Source: Amycolatopsis azurea DSM 43854
GTDB lineage: Bacteria; Actinomycetota; Actinomycetes; Mycobacteriales; Pseudonocardiaceae
Assembly (NCBI RefSeq): GCF_001995215.1
Contig: NZ_MUXN01000024.1
Coordinates: 404,047 to 468,046 of the forward strand
Reading direction: 5' to 3'
Length of the DNA: 64,000 nt
The notes beneath the pieces are model-generated. The model saw nothing but the letters and a program-made list of their open reading frames with translations, was not told where the DNA came from and did not search any database. A program made the translations under genes and the position numbers. Below, one piece after another: positions 1-7,706 of the stretch (within the stretch, counting starts at the first letter, position 1; every line of letters begins with the position of its first letter).

Positions 1-62
1 GAGCTCGGCTGGTGGGCCCGCACCCTGCGCGCCGGACGGGTCGCGGATCAGGCGAGTGCGGC

Positions 63-1520
63 ATGAACCGCCTGACCGCACAGGAACTGCGCATCGCGGC
101 GGTGATCGCGCTCGGCGGCTTGATGGCCGTGCTGGACACCACGATCGTCGCCGTCGCGCTGCCGCGGTTCATGACGACCTTCTCCGCGTCGCTCACCACC
201 ATCCAGTGGGTCGCGACCGCCTACGCGCTCGCCATGGTCGCGGCGATGCCTCTCGCGGCGACTTTCGCACAACGCTGGGGTGCGCGCCGGGTGTACCTGA
301 TCGCCTTGCTCGTGTTCGCGGCAACGTCCGCGGCCGCCGGAGCGGCGGCTGATCTGGGCTGGCTGATCGCGGCACGAGCGATGCAGGGGCTCGCCGGCGG
401 CCTGATCAACCCGCTGGGAATGACCATCGGTTTCGGCGCGGTGGACCCGGAACGCCGGAGCCGGATGACCACGATCACCGGGCTTCCTCTGCTGATCGGG
501 CCGATCCTGGGACCGCTGCTCGGCGGTTTCCTGATGGACAGCCTGTCGTGGCGGGCACTGTTCTTCATCACCGTCCCGCCCGCCCTCCTCGGGGTCGCCG
601 GGGTGCTGCGCTGGGTGCCCGCCGATCCCCCGTCGGCGGAACGCACCCCGATCGATCTCCTGGGCGGCCTGCTGCTCGTCCCGGGTGTCGTCGCGGTGGC
701 CTACGGATTCAGCGAGGAGACCATCGGGGTAAGCGCCCGTGCGGCGATCGTCGCCGCCGGACTGACGCTCGTCGCCGTGTTCACCCGCCGGTCGTGGCGC
801 CATCCCGCACCGCTGCTGAACGTCCGGCTCCTGCGTGACCGGACGTTCGGACGGAACACCGCGATCCTGGTCCTGTACGCCGCGCCGTACTTCGGTTCGA
901 TGCTGCTGATGCCCGCCTACGTCCAGGTCATCCGCGGTGACTCGCCCATGGTCAGCGCGCTGATGTCGGTGCCGGGGGCGATCGGGATGGGCATCACCAT
1001 CCAGTTCGCCGCCCGCGTCCTGGAACGCTTCGGCCCGCGGATCGTCGTCGGGACCGGGCTGAGCCTCGCGATCGTCTCGACCGGGCTGACCCTGCTCGTC
1101 CTCGCGCCGGACACGCCGTACCCGGTGCTGGCGATCCTGGGCGTGTTCCAAGGAGCGGGTACCGGCGCGATCATGATGCCCACGATCGTGAGCGCAGGCC
1201 GGAACCTGCGCGGTCCGGACCTCGCGTCCGGTTCCGCGATCCTCCCGCTGTCCAGCACCATCGCGACCGCGGTCGGTACCGCCGGGGTGAGCGCGTTGTT
1301 CACCGGGTTGATCGCGACGGCCACCGGCGGACGGGGGCTCGCGGCGCTGAGCGACCCGTCAGCGGGCGCGACGCTCGTCGGGGACGTCGTCTCGGCGTAC
1401 CGCCTGACCCTCGTCGGCGTCCTGGCGGTCATGGTGATCGCCCTGGTGGTCAGGCTGAGGACCCGGCCGACACCGGTAGCCTCGGCGGTGGAATCCACGA
1501 CGGCACGGAGCGCAGCATGA
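63..1520 (+). CDS. DHA2-family MFS efflux transporter
   Basis: A drug:proton antiporter of the inner membrane, 485 aa, with about 14 hydrophobic segments, which fits the DHA2 (EmrB/QacA-like) group. The family motif C is visible as GPILGPLLGG near residue 155. The first helix carries LDTTIVAVALP, typical of DHA2 proteins. I chose ATG at 63 because it begins just before the first helix; a GTG at 12 in frame would add a non-membrane tail. The stop overlaps the start of the MerR-type regulator by ATGA, so pump and regulator are translated together. The substrate is unknown, and the promoter probably lies off the left edge. Confidence 0.88.
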   Translation: MNRLTAQELRIAAVIALGGLMAVLDTTIVAVALPRFMTTFSASLTTIQWVATAYALAMVAAMPLAATFAQRWGARRVYLIALLVFAATSAAAGAAADLGWLIAARAMQGLAGGLINPLGMTIGFGAVDPERRSRMTTITGLPLLIGPILGPLLGGFLMDSLSWRALFFITVPPALLGVAGVLRWVPADPPSAERTPIDLLGGLLLVPGVVAVAYGFSEETIGVSARAAIVAAGLTLVAVFTRRSWRHPAPLLNVRLLRDRTFGRNTAILVLYAAPYFGSMLLMPAYVQVIRGDSPMVSALMSVPGAIGMGITIQFAARVLERFGPRIVVGTGLSLAIVSTGLTLLVLAPDTPYPVLAILGVFQGAGTGAIMMPTIVSAGRNLRGPDLASGSAILPLSSTIATAVGTAGVSALFTGLIATATGGRGLAALSDPSAGATLVGDVVSAYRLTLVGVLAVMVIALVVRLRTRPTPVASAVESTTARSAA

Positions 1521-1897
1521 CGACGCCGACCCCGGCACTCCCCCGGCTCGATGCCCATCTGACCATCGGTGAGGTCGCGAGCCGGGCCGGGGTTTCGGCC
1601 AACGCCGTCCGGTACTACGAGCGCTACCGGGTCATCACCGCGGAGCGCACCAAAGGCAACGCGCGCCGGTTCACCGTCGACGCCATCTGCCGGATCCGGC
1701 TCGCGGTCGCCGCGCAGCGGGTGGGGCTCAGCCTCGCCGAAAGCGCGGAGATCCTGGCCGAGATCCCGCCCATGTCTCCCGATCTCGAGAAGTGGTCCCA
1801 GGCCGGGCAACGGCTCATCGACGCCGGACAGGCCCGCATCGCCGAACTCACCGCCATGGTCGACGAGTACCGGACGCTGGAGTTCCTCAGGCGCTGA
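1517..1897 (+). CDS. MerR-family transcriptional regulator
   Basis: A 126-aa regulator with a winged helix-turn-helix at residues 15-80 (LTIGEVASRAGVSANAVRYY, then a wing with GNARRFT) and a C-terminal coiled coil for dimerisation. It has no cysteine cluster, so a metal or redox sensor of the SoxR/CueR type is unlikely and an organic ligand is more probable. It overlaps the efflux gene by 4 bp and likely controls it. The 3' end overlaps the convergent PNPOx-fold gene by 11 bp. Confidence 0.9.
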   Translation: MTTPTPALPRLDAHLTIGEVASRAGVSANAVRYYERYRVITAERTKGNARRFTVDAICRIRLAVAAQRVGLSLAESAEILAEIPPMSPDLEKWSQAGQRLIDAGQARIAELTAMVDEYRTLEFLRR

Positions 1898-2369
1898 ACG
1901 GTCCTTCGGCCGGGTTCGACCAGCGGAACACCGGGCGGTTCTCCAGACCGGGGTAGGCCACGGCCATGCCCCGGTCAGGGGACATGGACCACAACAGGGC
2001 GTCAGGCGACGCGGCATGGTCCGCCCAGTCCGGGGACCATTCGGGGACGTATCGCTCGTAGATGCGGCGAACCCGCGCCACATCCTTGGCTTCCAGCCTC
2101 GCGGGGCCGGTGATCCGTACCTGACGGACGTCGTCGGGCGGGTCGAAGGTCGCGACCATGACGGCGACTTGACGGTTTTCCCTGGCGGCGTCGAGGAACG
2201 GTGTGGGCCGGCCGTCGAACGCCGGGGTGTGGAACCACAATCTGCCTTCCTCGGCCACGAACCACATCATCGCCAGCGCAGTGTTCCCGCGACCGGTGGT
2301 GGTGGCGACGCTGGCAGGCAGACGTGGCTCGTCGAGAAAGCTCTGTACGGCGAAAACCGGTTCGTTCAT
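1887..2369 (-). CDS. Pyridoxamine 5'-phosphate oxidase-fold protein
   Basis: A 160-aa split-barrel flavin/F420-binding protein. The N-terminal half has the family pattern LPASVATTTGRGNTALAMMW followed by LWFHTPA and a later VRITGPARL strand. These proteins bind FMN, F420 or haem, and the substrate cannot be read from sequence. ATG at 2369 is preceded by AGGGTGG at good spacing. A TTG at 2384 is in frame but sits directly on a GGAGG, so it is a poor start. The gene is convergent with, and overlaps, the MerR gene. Confidence 0.8.
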   Translation of the reverse strand: MNEPVFAVQSFLDEPRLPASVATTTGRGNTALAMMWFVAEEGRLWFHTPAFDGRPTPFLDAARENRQVAVMVATFDPPDDVRQVRITGPARLEAKDVARVRRIYERYVPEWSPDWADHAASPDALLWSMSPDRGMAVAYPGLENRPVFRWSNPAEGPFSA

Positions 2370-2411
2370 GACGCCACCCTGCAACCTCCATCGCGGTCGA
2401 GGTCCAGCCCG

Positions 2412-2468
2412 AGTACATGAAGGCCCCCTTCCTTGCGCCTATCGCAAGGAAGGGGGCCTTCATGTACT
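2412..2468. repeat. Perfect 26-bp inverted repeat with 5-nt loop
   Basis: The arms 2412-2437 and 2443-2468 are exact reverse complements around a CCTAT loop. The core reads AAGGCCCCCTTCCTTGCG. It lies just downstream of the SPFH gene and upstream of the PNPOx-fold gene, both on the minus strand, so termination after the SPFH/NfeD operon is plausible. There is no T-tract. The outer GAAGG/CCTTC edges resemble the other palindromes in this window. Confidence 0.85.
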
Positions 2469-2478
2469 TGAAGAGGTG

Positions 2479-3840
2479 TCAGCGCTGCGGCGGCGGACCG
2501 CCCTGCGGACCGCCGAACGGGCCCTGCTGCGGGAACGGGCCGCTGCCCGGCCCCTGCGACGGCGGCCCCTGGTACGGGCCTCCCGGCGGCGTTGCGGGCG
2601 GCTGGGCCTGCGGCAACCGGGGCGGGGGCGGCGGAGCCTGCTGCTGCGTGGGCTCGGGGGCGGGCTCCGGCTCGGGAGCGACATTGGGAACCTTGCGCGG
2701 AGCGGGCGGCTCCTGCCGCGGCGTCGCGACGCCGAGCGCCGGAACCTCCTTGCGCGCCACGGCTTCCGCGGCCGCGACGGCCTCGGCGACCTTCGGGTCG
2801 CTGGAGGTGTCGAACCAGCCCTGGACTTCTTCGTCTTCCAGGTCCGGCTTCTCGACGGGGTCTTCCTTCGGCGGCTCGTAGCGGAACACGCCGTCGTCGC
2901 CGGGTGCGCCGAGCGCGCGGGCGAAGCCTTCGAGGGCCTTGCCGTAGTCGCTCGGGATCATCCAGACCTTGTTCGCGTCGCCCTGCGCCAGCTGCGGCAG
3001 GGTCTGCAAGTACTGGTACGCCAGGACCTCGGGAGTGGGACGTCCGGCCTTGATCGCCGCGAAGACCTTCTCGATGGCCTTCGCCTGCCCCTGCGCCTGC
3101 AGGTACCGGGCGGCACGTTCACCCTGCGCCCGCAGGATCCGCGACTGCCGCTCGGCCTCCGCGCTCAGGATCGCGGCCTGCTTGGCACCTTCGGCCGCGA
3201 GGATCTGGCTCTGCTTCTGACCTTCCGCGGTCTTGATCGCCGATTCACGCTGACCTTCGGCGGTCAGGATCATCGCGCGCTTCTCACGGTCGGCGCGCAT
3301 CTGCTTCTCCATCGAGTCCTGGATGGAGGGCGGCGGGTCGATCGCCTTCAGCTCGACGCGGGCGACGCGGATGCCCCAGCGGCCGGTGGCCTCGTCGAGC
3401 ACGCCGCGCAGCTGGCTGTTGATCGAGTCACGCGAGGTCAGCGTCTGCTCGAGGCTCATGCCACCCACGACGTTACGCAGCGTCGTGGTGGTCAGCTGCT
3501 CGACACCGACGATGTAGTTCGAGATCTCGTAGACGGCCGCCCGCGAGTCGGTGACCTGGAAGTACACGACCGTGTCGATCGACACCGTCAGGTTGTCCTC
3601 GGTGATCACGGGCTGGGGCGGGAAGGAGACGACCTGCTCGCGGAGGTCGATCCGCGCCCGTACCTTGTCCAGGAAGGGCACCAGAAACGTCAGGCCGGGA
3701 GAAGCCACCGTCCGGAACCGGCCCAGCCGTTCGATCACGGCCGACTGCGCCTGCGGCACCACCATGATCGCCTTGACCACGACGACGACCACGAACAACG
3801 CGAGCAGTCCGACGACGATGAACACCACTGTCTCTGACAA
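2479..3840 (-). CDS. SPFH/stomatin-family membrane protein (QmcA-like)
   Basis: A 453-aa paraslipin-type protein: an N-terminal membrane helix (residues 5-25), an SPFH domain (about 25-190, with VPQAQSAVIERLGRF and the SRDSINSQLRGVLDEATGRW block), then a long alanine/glutamate/glutamine coiled coil (about 190-270). The C-terminal ~100 residues are rich in proline, glutamine and glycine and are probably disordered. Such proteins form membrane microdomain scaffolds with NfeD partners, and the nfeD gene lies immediately upstream. The start is TTG at 3840, preceded by GGAAGG; no ATG lies before the membrane helix. Confidence 0.9.
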   Translation of the reverse strand: MSETVVFIVVGLLALFVVVVVVKAIMVVPQAQSAVIERLGRFRTVASPGLTFLVPFLDKVRARIDLREQVVSFPPQPVITEDNLTVSIDTVVYFQVTDSRAAVYEISNYIVGVEQLTTTTLRNVVGGMSLEQTLTSRDSINSQLRGVLDEATGRWGIRVARVELKAIDPPPSIQDSMEKQMRADREKRAMILTAEGQRESAIKTAEGQKQSQILAAEGAKQAAILSAEAERQSRILRAQGERAARYLQAQGQAKAIEKVFAAIKAGRPTPEVLAYQYLQTLPQLAQGDANKVWMIPSDYGKALEGFARALGAPGDDGVFRYEPPKEDPVEKPDLEDEEVQGWFDTSSDPKVAEAVAAAEAVARKEVPALGVATPRQEPPAPRKVPNVAPEPEPAPEPTQQQAPPPPPRLPQAQPPATPPGGPYQGPPSQGPGSGPFPQQGPFGGPQGGPPPQR

Positions 3841-3878
3841 CTACCTTCCCCTTACGTAGAAACCTGTTGCTGTGCGGC

Positions 3879-4310
3879 TCACAGCTCGGCCGAAACGACC
3901 GCGGTGGCGCCCGAGATCTCGACGACCGTCACCGATGTCCCCGGGGCGATCGGTTCCCCTGCGGTCATGCATCGTGCCGACCACACGTCGCCCGCCAGCT
4001 TCACCTGACCGGCCTCGACGTCCACTGTGGACACTACTACCGCTCGCGCGCCGATCAGCGCGTCGGTGTTGGTCTTGATGTCCGGCCCCGCGAGGAACCG
4101 GCGCTTGAGGGTCGGCCGGACGAGGGCGAGCATCCCGACCGAGGCGACGGCGAACACCGCGACGTCGATGAACGGGTTCCCGGTCAACGCGGCGGAACCG
4201 GCCCCGAACAGGGCCCCGGCACCGACCATGAGCAGGAACAGGTCACCCGAGAGCAGCTCGGCGATGATCAAGAGGATGCCGGCGATCAGCCAGATGAGAG
4301 CGCCTGTCAT
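3879..4310 (-). CDS. nfeD: NfeD-like membrane protein
   Basis: A 143-aa short-form NfeD protein without the ClpP-like protease domain. Residues 1-75 hold about three hydrophobic segments (IWLIAGILLIIAELLSGDLFLL and following). Residues 80-143 form the OB-fold domain, with the expected G-x-A-V-V and G-x-V-x-V strands. Its stop is 38 nt upstream of the SPFH gene, the usual nfeD-SPFH operon order. The pair is thought to act in membrane organisation; this is family knowledge. Confidence 0.88.
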   Translation of the reverse strand: MTGALIWLIAGILLIIAELLSGDLFLLMVGAGALFGAGSAALTGNPFIDVAVFAVASVGMLALVRPTLKRRFLAGPDIKTNTDALIGARAVVVSTVDVEAGQVKLAGDVWSARCMTAGEPIAPGTSVTVVEISGATAVVSAEL

Positions 4311-4405
4311 GCGTTCATGCTCCCAGATCGCGCCGATTCATACCGAAGAAGCGAAACCGACGTGACCGACGCGTGACCTTGAGTGACCCCGCGCAAACCG
4401 GTCAT

Positions 4406-5266
4406 TCAGGACTCATCGCCCGGGTCGGAGACGAAGTCGATGAGCCGCTCCACCGCTCCGATCAGCGGCGTTTCCAGATCCCGGTAGCTGCCGACCGCCG
4501 CCAGGATCCGCTGCCAGCCCTCCCACGGCTCTCCCCAGCCGAGCGCCTCGCAGACACCCTCTTTCCACTCCGTGCCACGCGGGATCTTCGGCCAGGCGCG
4601 GATGCCGACGACCGACGGCTTCACGGCCTCCCAGATGTCGATGTACGGATGCCCGGTGACCAGCACATTCTCGTCGCGGATCGCGTCGACGATGCGGGAC
4701 TCCTTGCTGCCCGCGACCAGATGGTCGACCAGCACCCCGAGACGACGGCCGGGCCCGGTGCCGAACTCATCGATGCGGTCGGAAAGCACGTCCACCCCAT
4801 CGAGTGGTTCCACCACCACGCCTTCGACCCGCAGATCGTGGCCCCAGACCCGTTCGACGAGTTCGGCGTCGTGTTTGCCTTCCACCCAGATGCGCGAATC
4901 GCGCGCGACCCGGGCCTTGAGCCCCTGGACCTGGACCGAACCGGACGCGGAGATCTTCCGGGCGGGGGTCTTCGGGGCCGCCTTGGCGGGCACCAGTGTG
5001 ACCGGTTTGCCTTCGAGCAGGAAGCCCGCGGGGTTCAGCGGGAACACCCGGTGCTTGCCGTGCCGGTCTTCGAGGACCACGTTGCCGTACTCGATCTTCA
5101 CCACGGCGCCGCAGTACCCGCTGGCCGGGTCTTCGACCACGAGCCCCGGTTCGGCGGGCACCTCGGGGATCTTCCGCTTACGCGGACCGGACAGCACGTC
5201 GTCGTAGGAATGGGAGCGCACGGCGGACGAGGCTAGCGGTGCCCGGGGCCGTCGTCTGCCCGCCAC
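4406..5266 (-). CDS. DUF3097 family protein
   Basis: A 286-aa cytoplasmic protein of an actinobacterial family without assigned function. The conserved core runs from SHSYDDVLSG (residue 17) through VRDSRIWVEGKHDAELVE and RLGVLVDHLVAGSKESRI to the tryptophan-rich GWGEPWEGWQRIL. The segment IWVEGKHDAELVE resembles the acidic start of a TOPRIM-like fold, which is only a suggestion. GTG at 5266 gives the longest product. A second GTG at 5221, just before the conserved part, is a serious alternative because neither has a clear ribosome binding site. Confidence 0.82.
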   Translation of the reverse strand: MAGRRRPRAPLASSAVRSHSYDDVLSGPRKRKIPEVPAEPGLVVEDPASGYCGAVVKIEYGNVVLEDRHGKHRVFPLNPAGFLLEGKPVTLVPAKAAPKTPARKISASGSVQVQGLKARVARDSRIWVEGKHDAELVERVWGHDLRVEGVVVEPLDGVDVLSDRIDEFGTGPGRRLGVLVDHLVAGSKESRIVDAIRDENVLVTGHPYIDIWEAVKPSVVGIRAWPKIPRGTEWKEGVCEALGWGEPWEGWQRILAAVGSYRDLETPLIGAVERLIDFVSDPGDES

Positions 5267-5318
5267 GCCGGTCAGGCGGCCATCCGCCGCCTTGCCGATG
5301 TCGATCGCGGACTCAGGT

Positions 5319-6194
5319 TCACCGACAGAATGACAGCATCGCTTCGACGAACGGGGTCCGTTCCCCGCGTTCGAGCGGGCGCATCACGAACAGCGGAGAC
5401 AGCGCGACGCACCACGCGTGAACACGCTCGGCGTCGAAACCCGGCAGGTGCGGCGCGATCGCGTCGAAGCCGTCTTCGAGCGTGCCGCCGTCGCGCATCG
5501 GCAGCGTGACCCAGTCGGCGAGGTCGAACGACGGGTCGCCGACGCTCGGCCGCGGGTCGATCGCGACCGCTCCCCTGCCCGGCCCGCCGTCGAGGACGTT
5601 GCCCGGATGCAGGTCGCCGTGCACGATCGCGTTCCCTACCCCGTCGGTCGCGAGGGCGAGCGCCCGCAACCGTGCGCGATCGAGGGTCTCCATCGACAAC
5701 GCCGCTTCCGCCACCGACCCGCGGAGACCGCGCTCGGCGAGGTCGTACATGAACACGACCCGGTCTTCCAGCGTCGAGAAGCCCGGTGGCGGGGTCACCG
5801 CGTGGATCTGGGTCAGCAGGTCACCGACGTCGGCCCACGGGACGTCCGCTGCCTCCGACAGCTGCGTACCGGGATCGATGCCCTCCAACAGGATCGCGCC
5901 GTCGGCGATCTCGGTGGCGAGGACCTGCGCGACCCGCGAGCAGCCGTCCCACGCCCGCAGCGCGGCGGCCTCGGACTCGGCGATCGAGTGGTCCGGGGTC
6001 AGCTTGAGAACCTTCTTGGCGCCGTCGTCGCCTTCGCAGATCAGGGTGCGGCCGGTGTTGCCGGGTTTCGTGTCGACGACGGTGAGACCCCAGCGCTCCG
6101 ACAACCGCGCCACCAACGCGGGCAGGTCGTCGCACCACGCCGCGACGCCTTCGCCGAAGCGCCTGATCAGGCGTGCGCGGGCCTGATCGTCCAT
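5319..6194 (-). CDS. Aminoglycoside/hydroxyurea-type phosphotransferase (APH fold)
   Basis: A 291-aa kinase-like protein. The Brenner motif is intact (VHGDLHPGNVLD) and is followed by the metal-binding IDPRPSVGDPSFDLAD. The N-terminal lobe has a lysine in KVLKLTPD and a later glutamate in ESEAAALRAW. This matches the streptomycin 6-kinase / hydroxyurea phosphotransferase group, which phosphorylates small hydroxylated compounds. The start is ATG 6194, six bases after the stop of the SCO1662-family gene, so it is the third gene of that operon. A resistance role is possible but not shown. Confidence 0.82.
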   Translation of the reverse strand: MDDQARARLIRRFGEGVAAWCDDLPALVARLSERWGLTVVDTKPGNTGRTLICEGDDGAKKVLKLTPDHSIAESEAAALRAWDGCSRVAQVLATEIADGAILLEGIDPGTQLSEAADVPWADVGDLLTQIHAVTPPPGFSTLEDRVVFMYDLAERGLRGSVAEAALSMETLDRARLRALALATDGVGNAIVHGDLHPGNVLDGGPGRGAVAIDPRPSVGDPSFDLADWVTLPMRDGGTLEDGFDAIAPHLPGFDAERVHAWCVALSPLFVMRPLERGERTPFVEAMLSFCR

Positions 6195-6199
6195 GACGT

Positions 6200-7003
6200 T
6201 CAGAACAGGGGCCAAGGGATCGCGCGCCAATCGTCGCCGGGCTCCGGGAAGACACCCTCGGCGAGCAGCAGTTCGGTGCGCTCGGCCAGCGCGCGGATCT
6301 CGAAGCCGGTGAGGTGTTCGCCCAGCGCGTCGCCGAGTTCGCCGTCCAGCCGCTCGCGCAGTCCGCGCAGCTTGCCGACCTCGTCCTCGGTCAGCCGCTC
6401 GCCGATCCAGCCCCAGAGCACCGTCCGCAGCTTCGGATCGGTGTGCAGGCAGATACCGTGGTCCACGCCGTAGACGCGGCCGTCGGCACCGGCGAGCACG
6501 TGCCCGCCCTTGCGGTCGGTGTTGTTGACCACGATGTCGAGCAAGGCCAGTTCCCGCATGCCCTGCCGATTCGCGTGCGCGAGCACCGCGGGCTCACCGT
6601 CGCGGTCGTGTGCGTGCAGCACGACCCGCCAGTCGTCCGGCAGGCTCTCCGGCGAGCGGACGTCGACCAGTTCCTCTTCGGTGGTCTCGATCCACAGCTG
6701 CACCATGCCGGGCCCGAACGGCCCGTCACGCAACACCGTCGGCGGGATCGCGCCGAGCCCGGACGCATCGGCGATCATGGCCGTCGCGACCTCGCGGCCG
6801 GCGAGCGTCCCGTCCGGGAAGTCCCACAGCGGGCGCTCACCGGACACCGGCTTGTACACGACGTTGCCGCTCACGCCGTCGAGCTCGATCGTGCAGAAGA
6901 GCGTGACGTTCGAGGCGTCGACGAGCCTGCCTTCGACCTCGATCTTGCCGCGCGTCACCAGCTCCCGCGAAGTCTCCGACACCTCGTCAGTCCTCGAGGA
7001 CAT
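6200..7003 (-). CDS. SCO1662-family protein (PI3/PI4-kinase-like fold)
   Basis: A 267-aa actinobacterial protein. Recognisable blocks are GNVVYKPVSGERPLWDFP (a lysine in a kinase-like nucleotide pocket), LALLDIVVNNTDRKGGHVL and GRVYGVDHGICLH, which correspond to catalytic and metal loops of the lipid-kinase-like superfamily. The function is not known. ATG 7003 overlaps the DUF3090 gene by 17 bp. GTG 6982, eight bases after a GAGGA and just past the DUF3090 stop, is an equally good start and gives 260 aa. It is co-transcribed with DUF3090, its usual partner. Confidence 0.85.
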   Translation of the reverse strand: MSSRTDEVSETSRELVTRGKIEVEGRLVDASNVTLFCTIELDGVSGNVVYKPVSGERPLWDFPDGTLAGREVATAMIADASGLGAIPPTVLRDGPFGPGMVQLWIETTEEELVDVRSPESLPDDWRVVLHAHDRDGEPAVLAHANRQGMRELALLDIVVNNTDRKGGHVLAGADGRVYGVDHGICLHTDPKLRTVLWGWIGERLTEDEVGKLRGLRERLDGELGDALGEHLTGFEIRALAERTELLLAEGVFPEPGDDWRAIPWPLF

Positions 7004-7562
7004 CGACGTCGCGCCGGTACCCGTTCTGACGCGGGCAGATGTGGCCCGCCGGGTCGAGCGGCTCCGCGCACAACGGGCACGGTTTGCGCCCGGCGTTGAC
7101 CACCCTGTCGGCACGCTCGGCGAACGCCCGCGCCGCGCCGGGGGTCAGGAAGACGCGGACGGCGTCCGGCCCTTCTTCCGTGTCGTCCAGAACAACCGTT
7201 TCGTCCACCTCGCCCTCCGTCATCGCGAGCAGCTCGATGACGACGGCGCTGCTGTCGGCGTCCCAGCCGAGCCCCATCGTGCCGACGCGGAACTCCTCCT
7301 CGACCGGAACGGTCAGGGGGTCGACGTCGAGGAGGTCGTCGGGAGCGTCGTCCGGTACGTCCGCGCCGAACCTGCTGGCGACCTCTTCCAGCAGCGAGCC
7401 GAGCCTTTCGGCCAAGACCACGACCTGCTGTTTTTCGATGGTCACACTGATCGTGCGGACGTCCTCGGACGCCTGGAGGTAGAACGTGCGGTCGCCGGGC
7501 TCACCGACGGTTCCTGCGACGAACCGGTCGGGCTGGCGGAAGACGTGGATTACGCGAGACAT
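6987..7562 (-). CDS. DUF3090 family protein
   Basis: A 191-aa protein of the actinobacterial DUF3090 family. The N-terminus RVIHVFRQPDRFVAGTVGEPGDRTFYLQA is characteristic. The C-terminus has a likely zinc site, CPLCAEPL plus HICPRQNG. ATG 7562 is preceded by AAGGTG, and a TAGTGT box ten bases upstream of the start is a candidate -10. It is the first gene of a three-gene operon with the SCO1662-family gene and an APH-fold kinase. The molecular role is unknown. Confidence 0.87.
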   Translation of the reverse strand: MSRVIHVFRQPDRFVAGTVGEPGDRTFYLQASEDVRTISVTIEKQQVVVLAERLGSLLEEVASRFGADVPDDAPDDLLDVDPLTVPVEEEFRVGTMGLGWDADSSAVVIELLAMTEGEVDETVVLDDTEEGPDAVRVFLTPGAARAFAERADRVVNAGRKPCPLCAEPLDPAGHICPRQNGYRRDVDVLED

Positions 7563-7706
7563 GGCACCTTTGACACTAGGCCACGACCCCATGATCGGCA
7601 TCCGCCGCCCCACGGTTCCGCCCAGGGCGAAACCGCTCGACAAAACCGCCCGTCCGAGCTGTGCCCCGCGCCGCCGTGGGCAAAGGGGCGCTCTTAGTCT
7701 TCAACT

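Noticed and set aside
2479..4310. Anti-phage SPFH/NfeD-type membrane defence island
   Set aside because: The SPFH-NfeD pair is a common housekeeping operon, and the adjacent genes are ordinary; no nuclease or sensor domain is attached.
4406..5266. TOPRIM nuclease or primase role for the DUF3097 protein
   Set aside because: Only one short acidic stretch resembles TOPRIM; the DxD motif is not evident.
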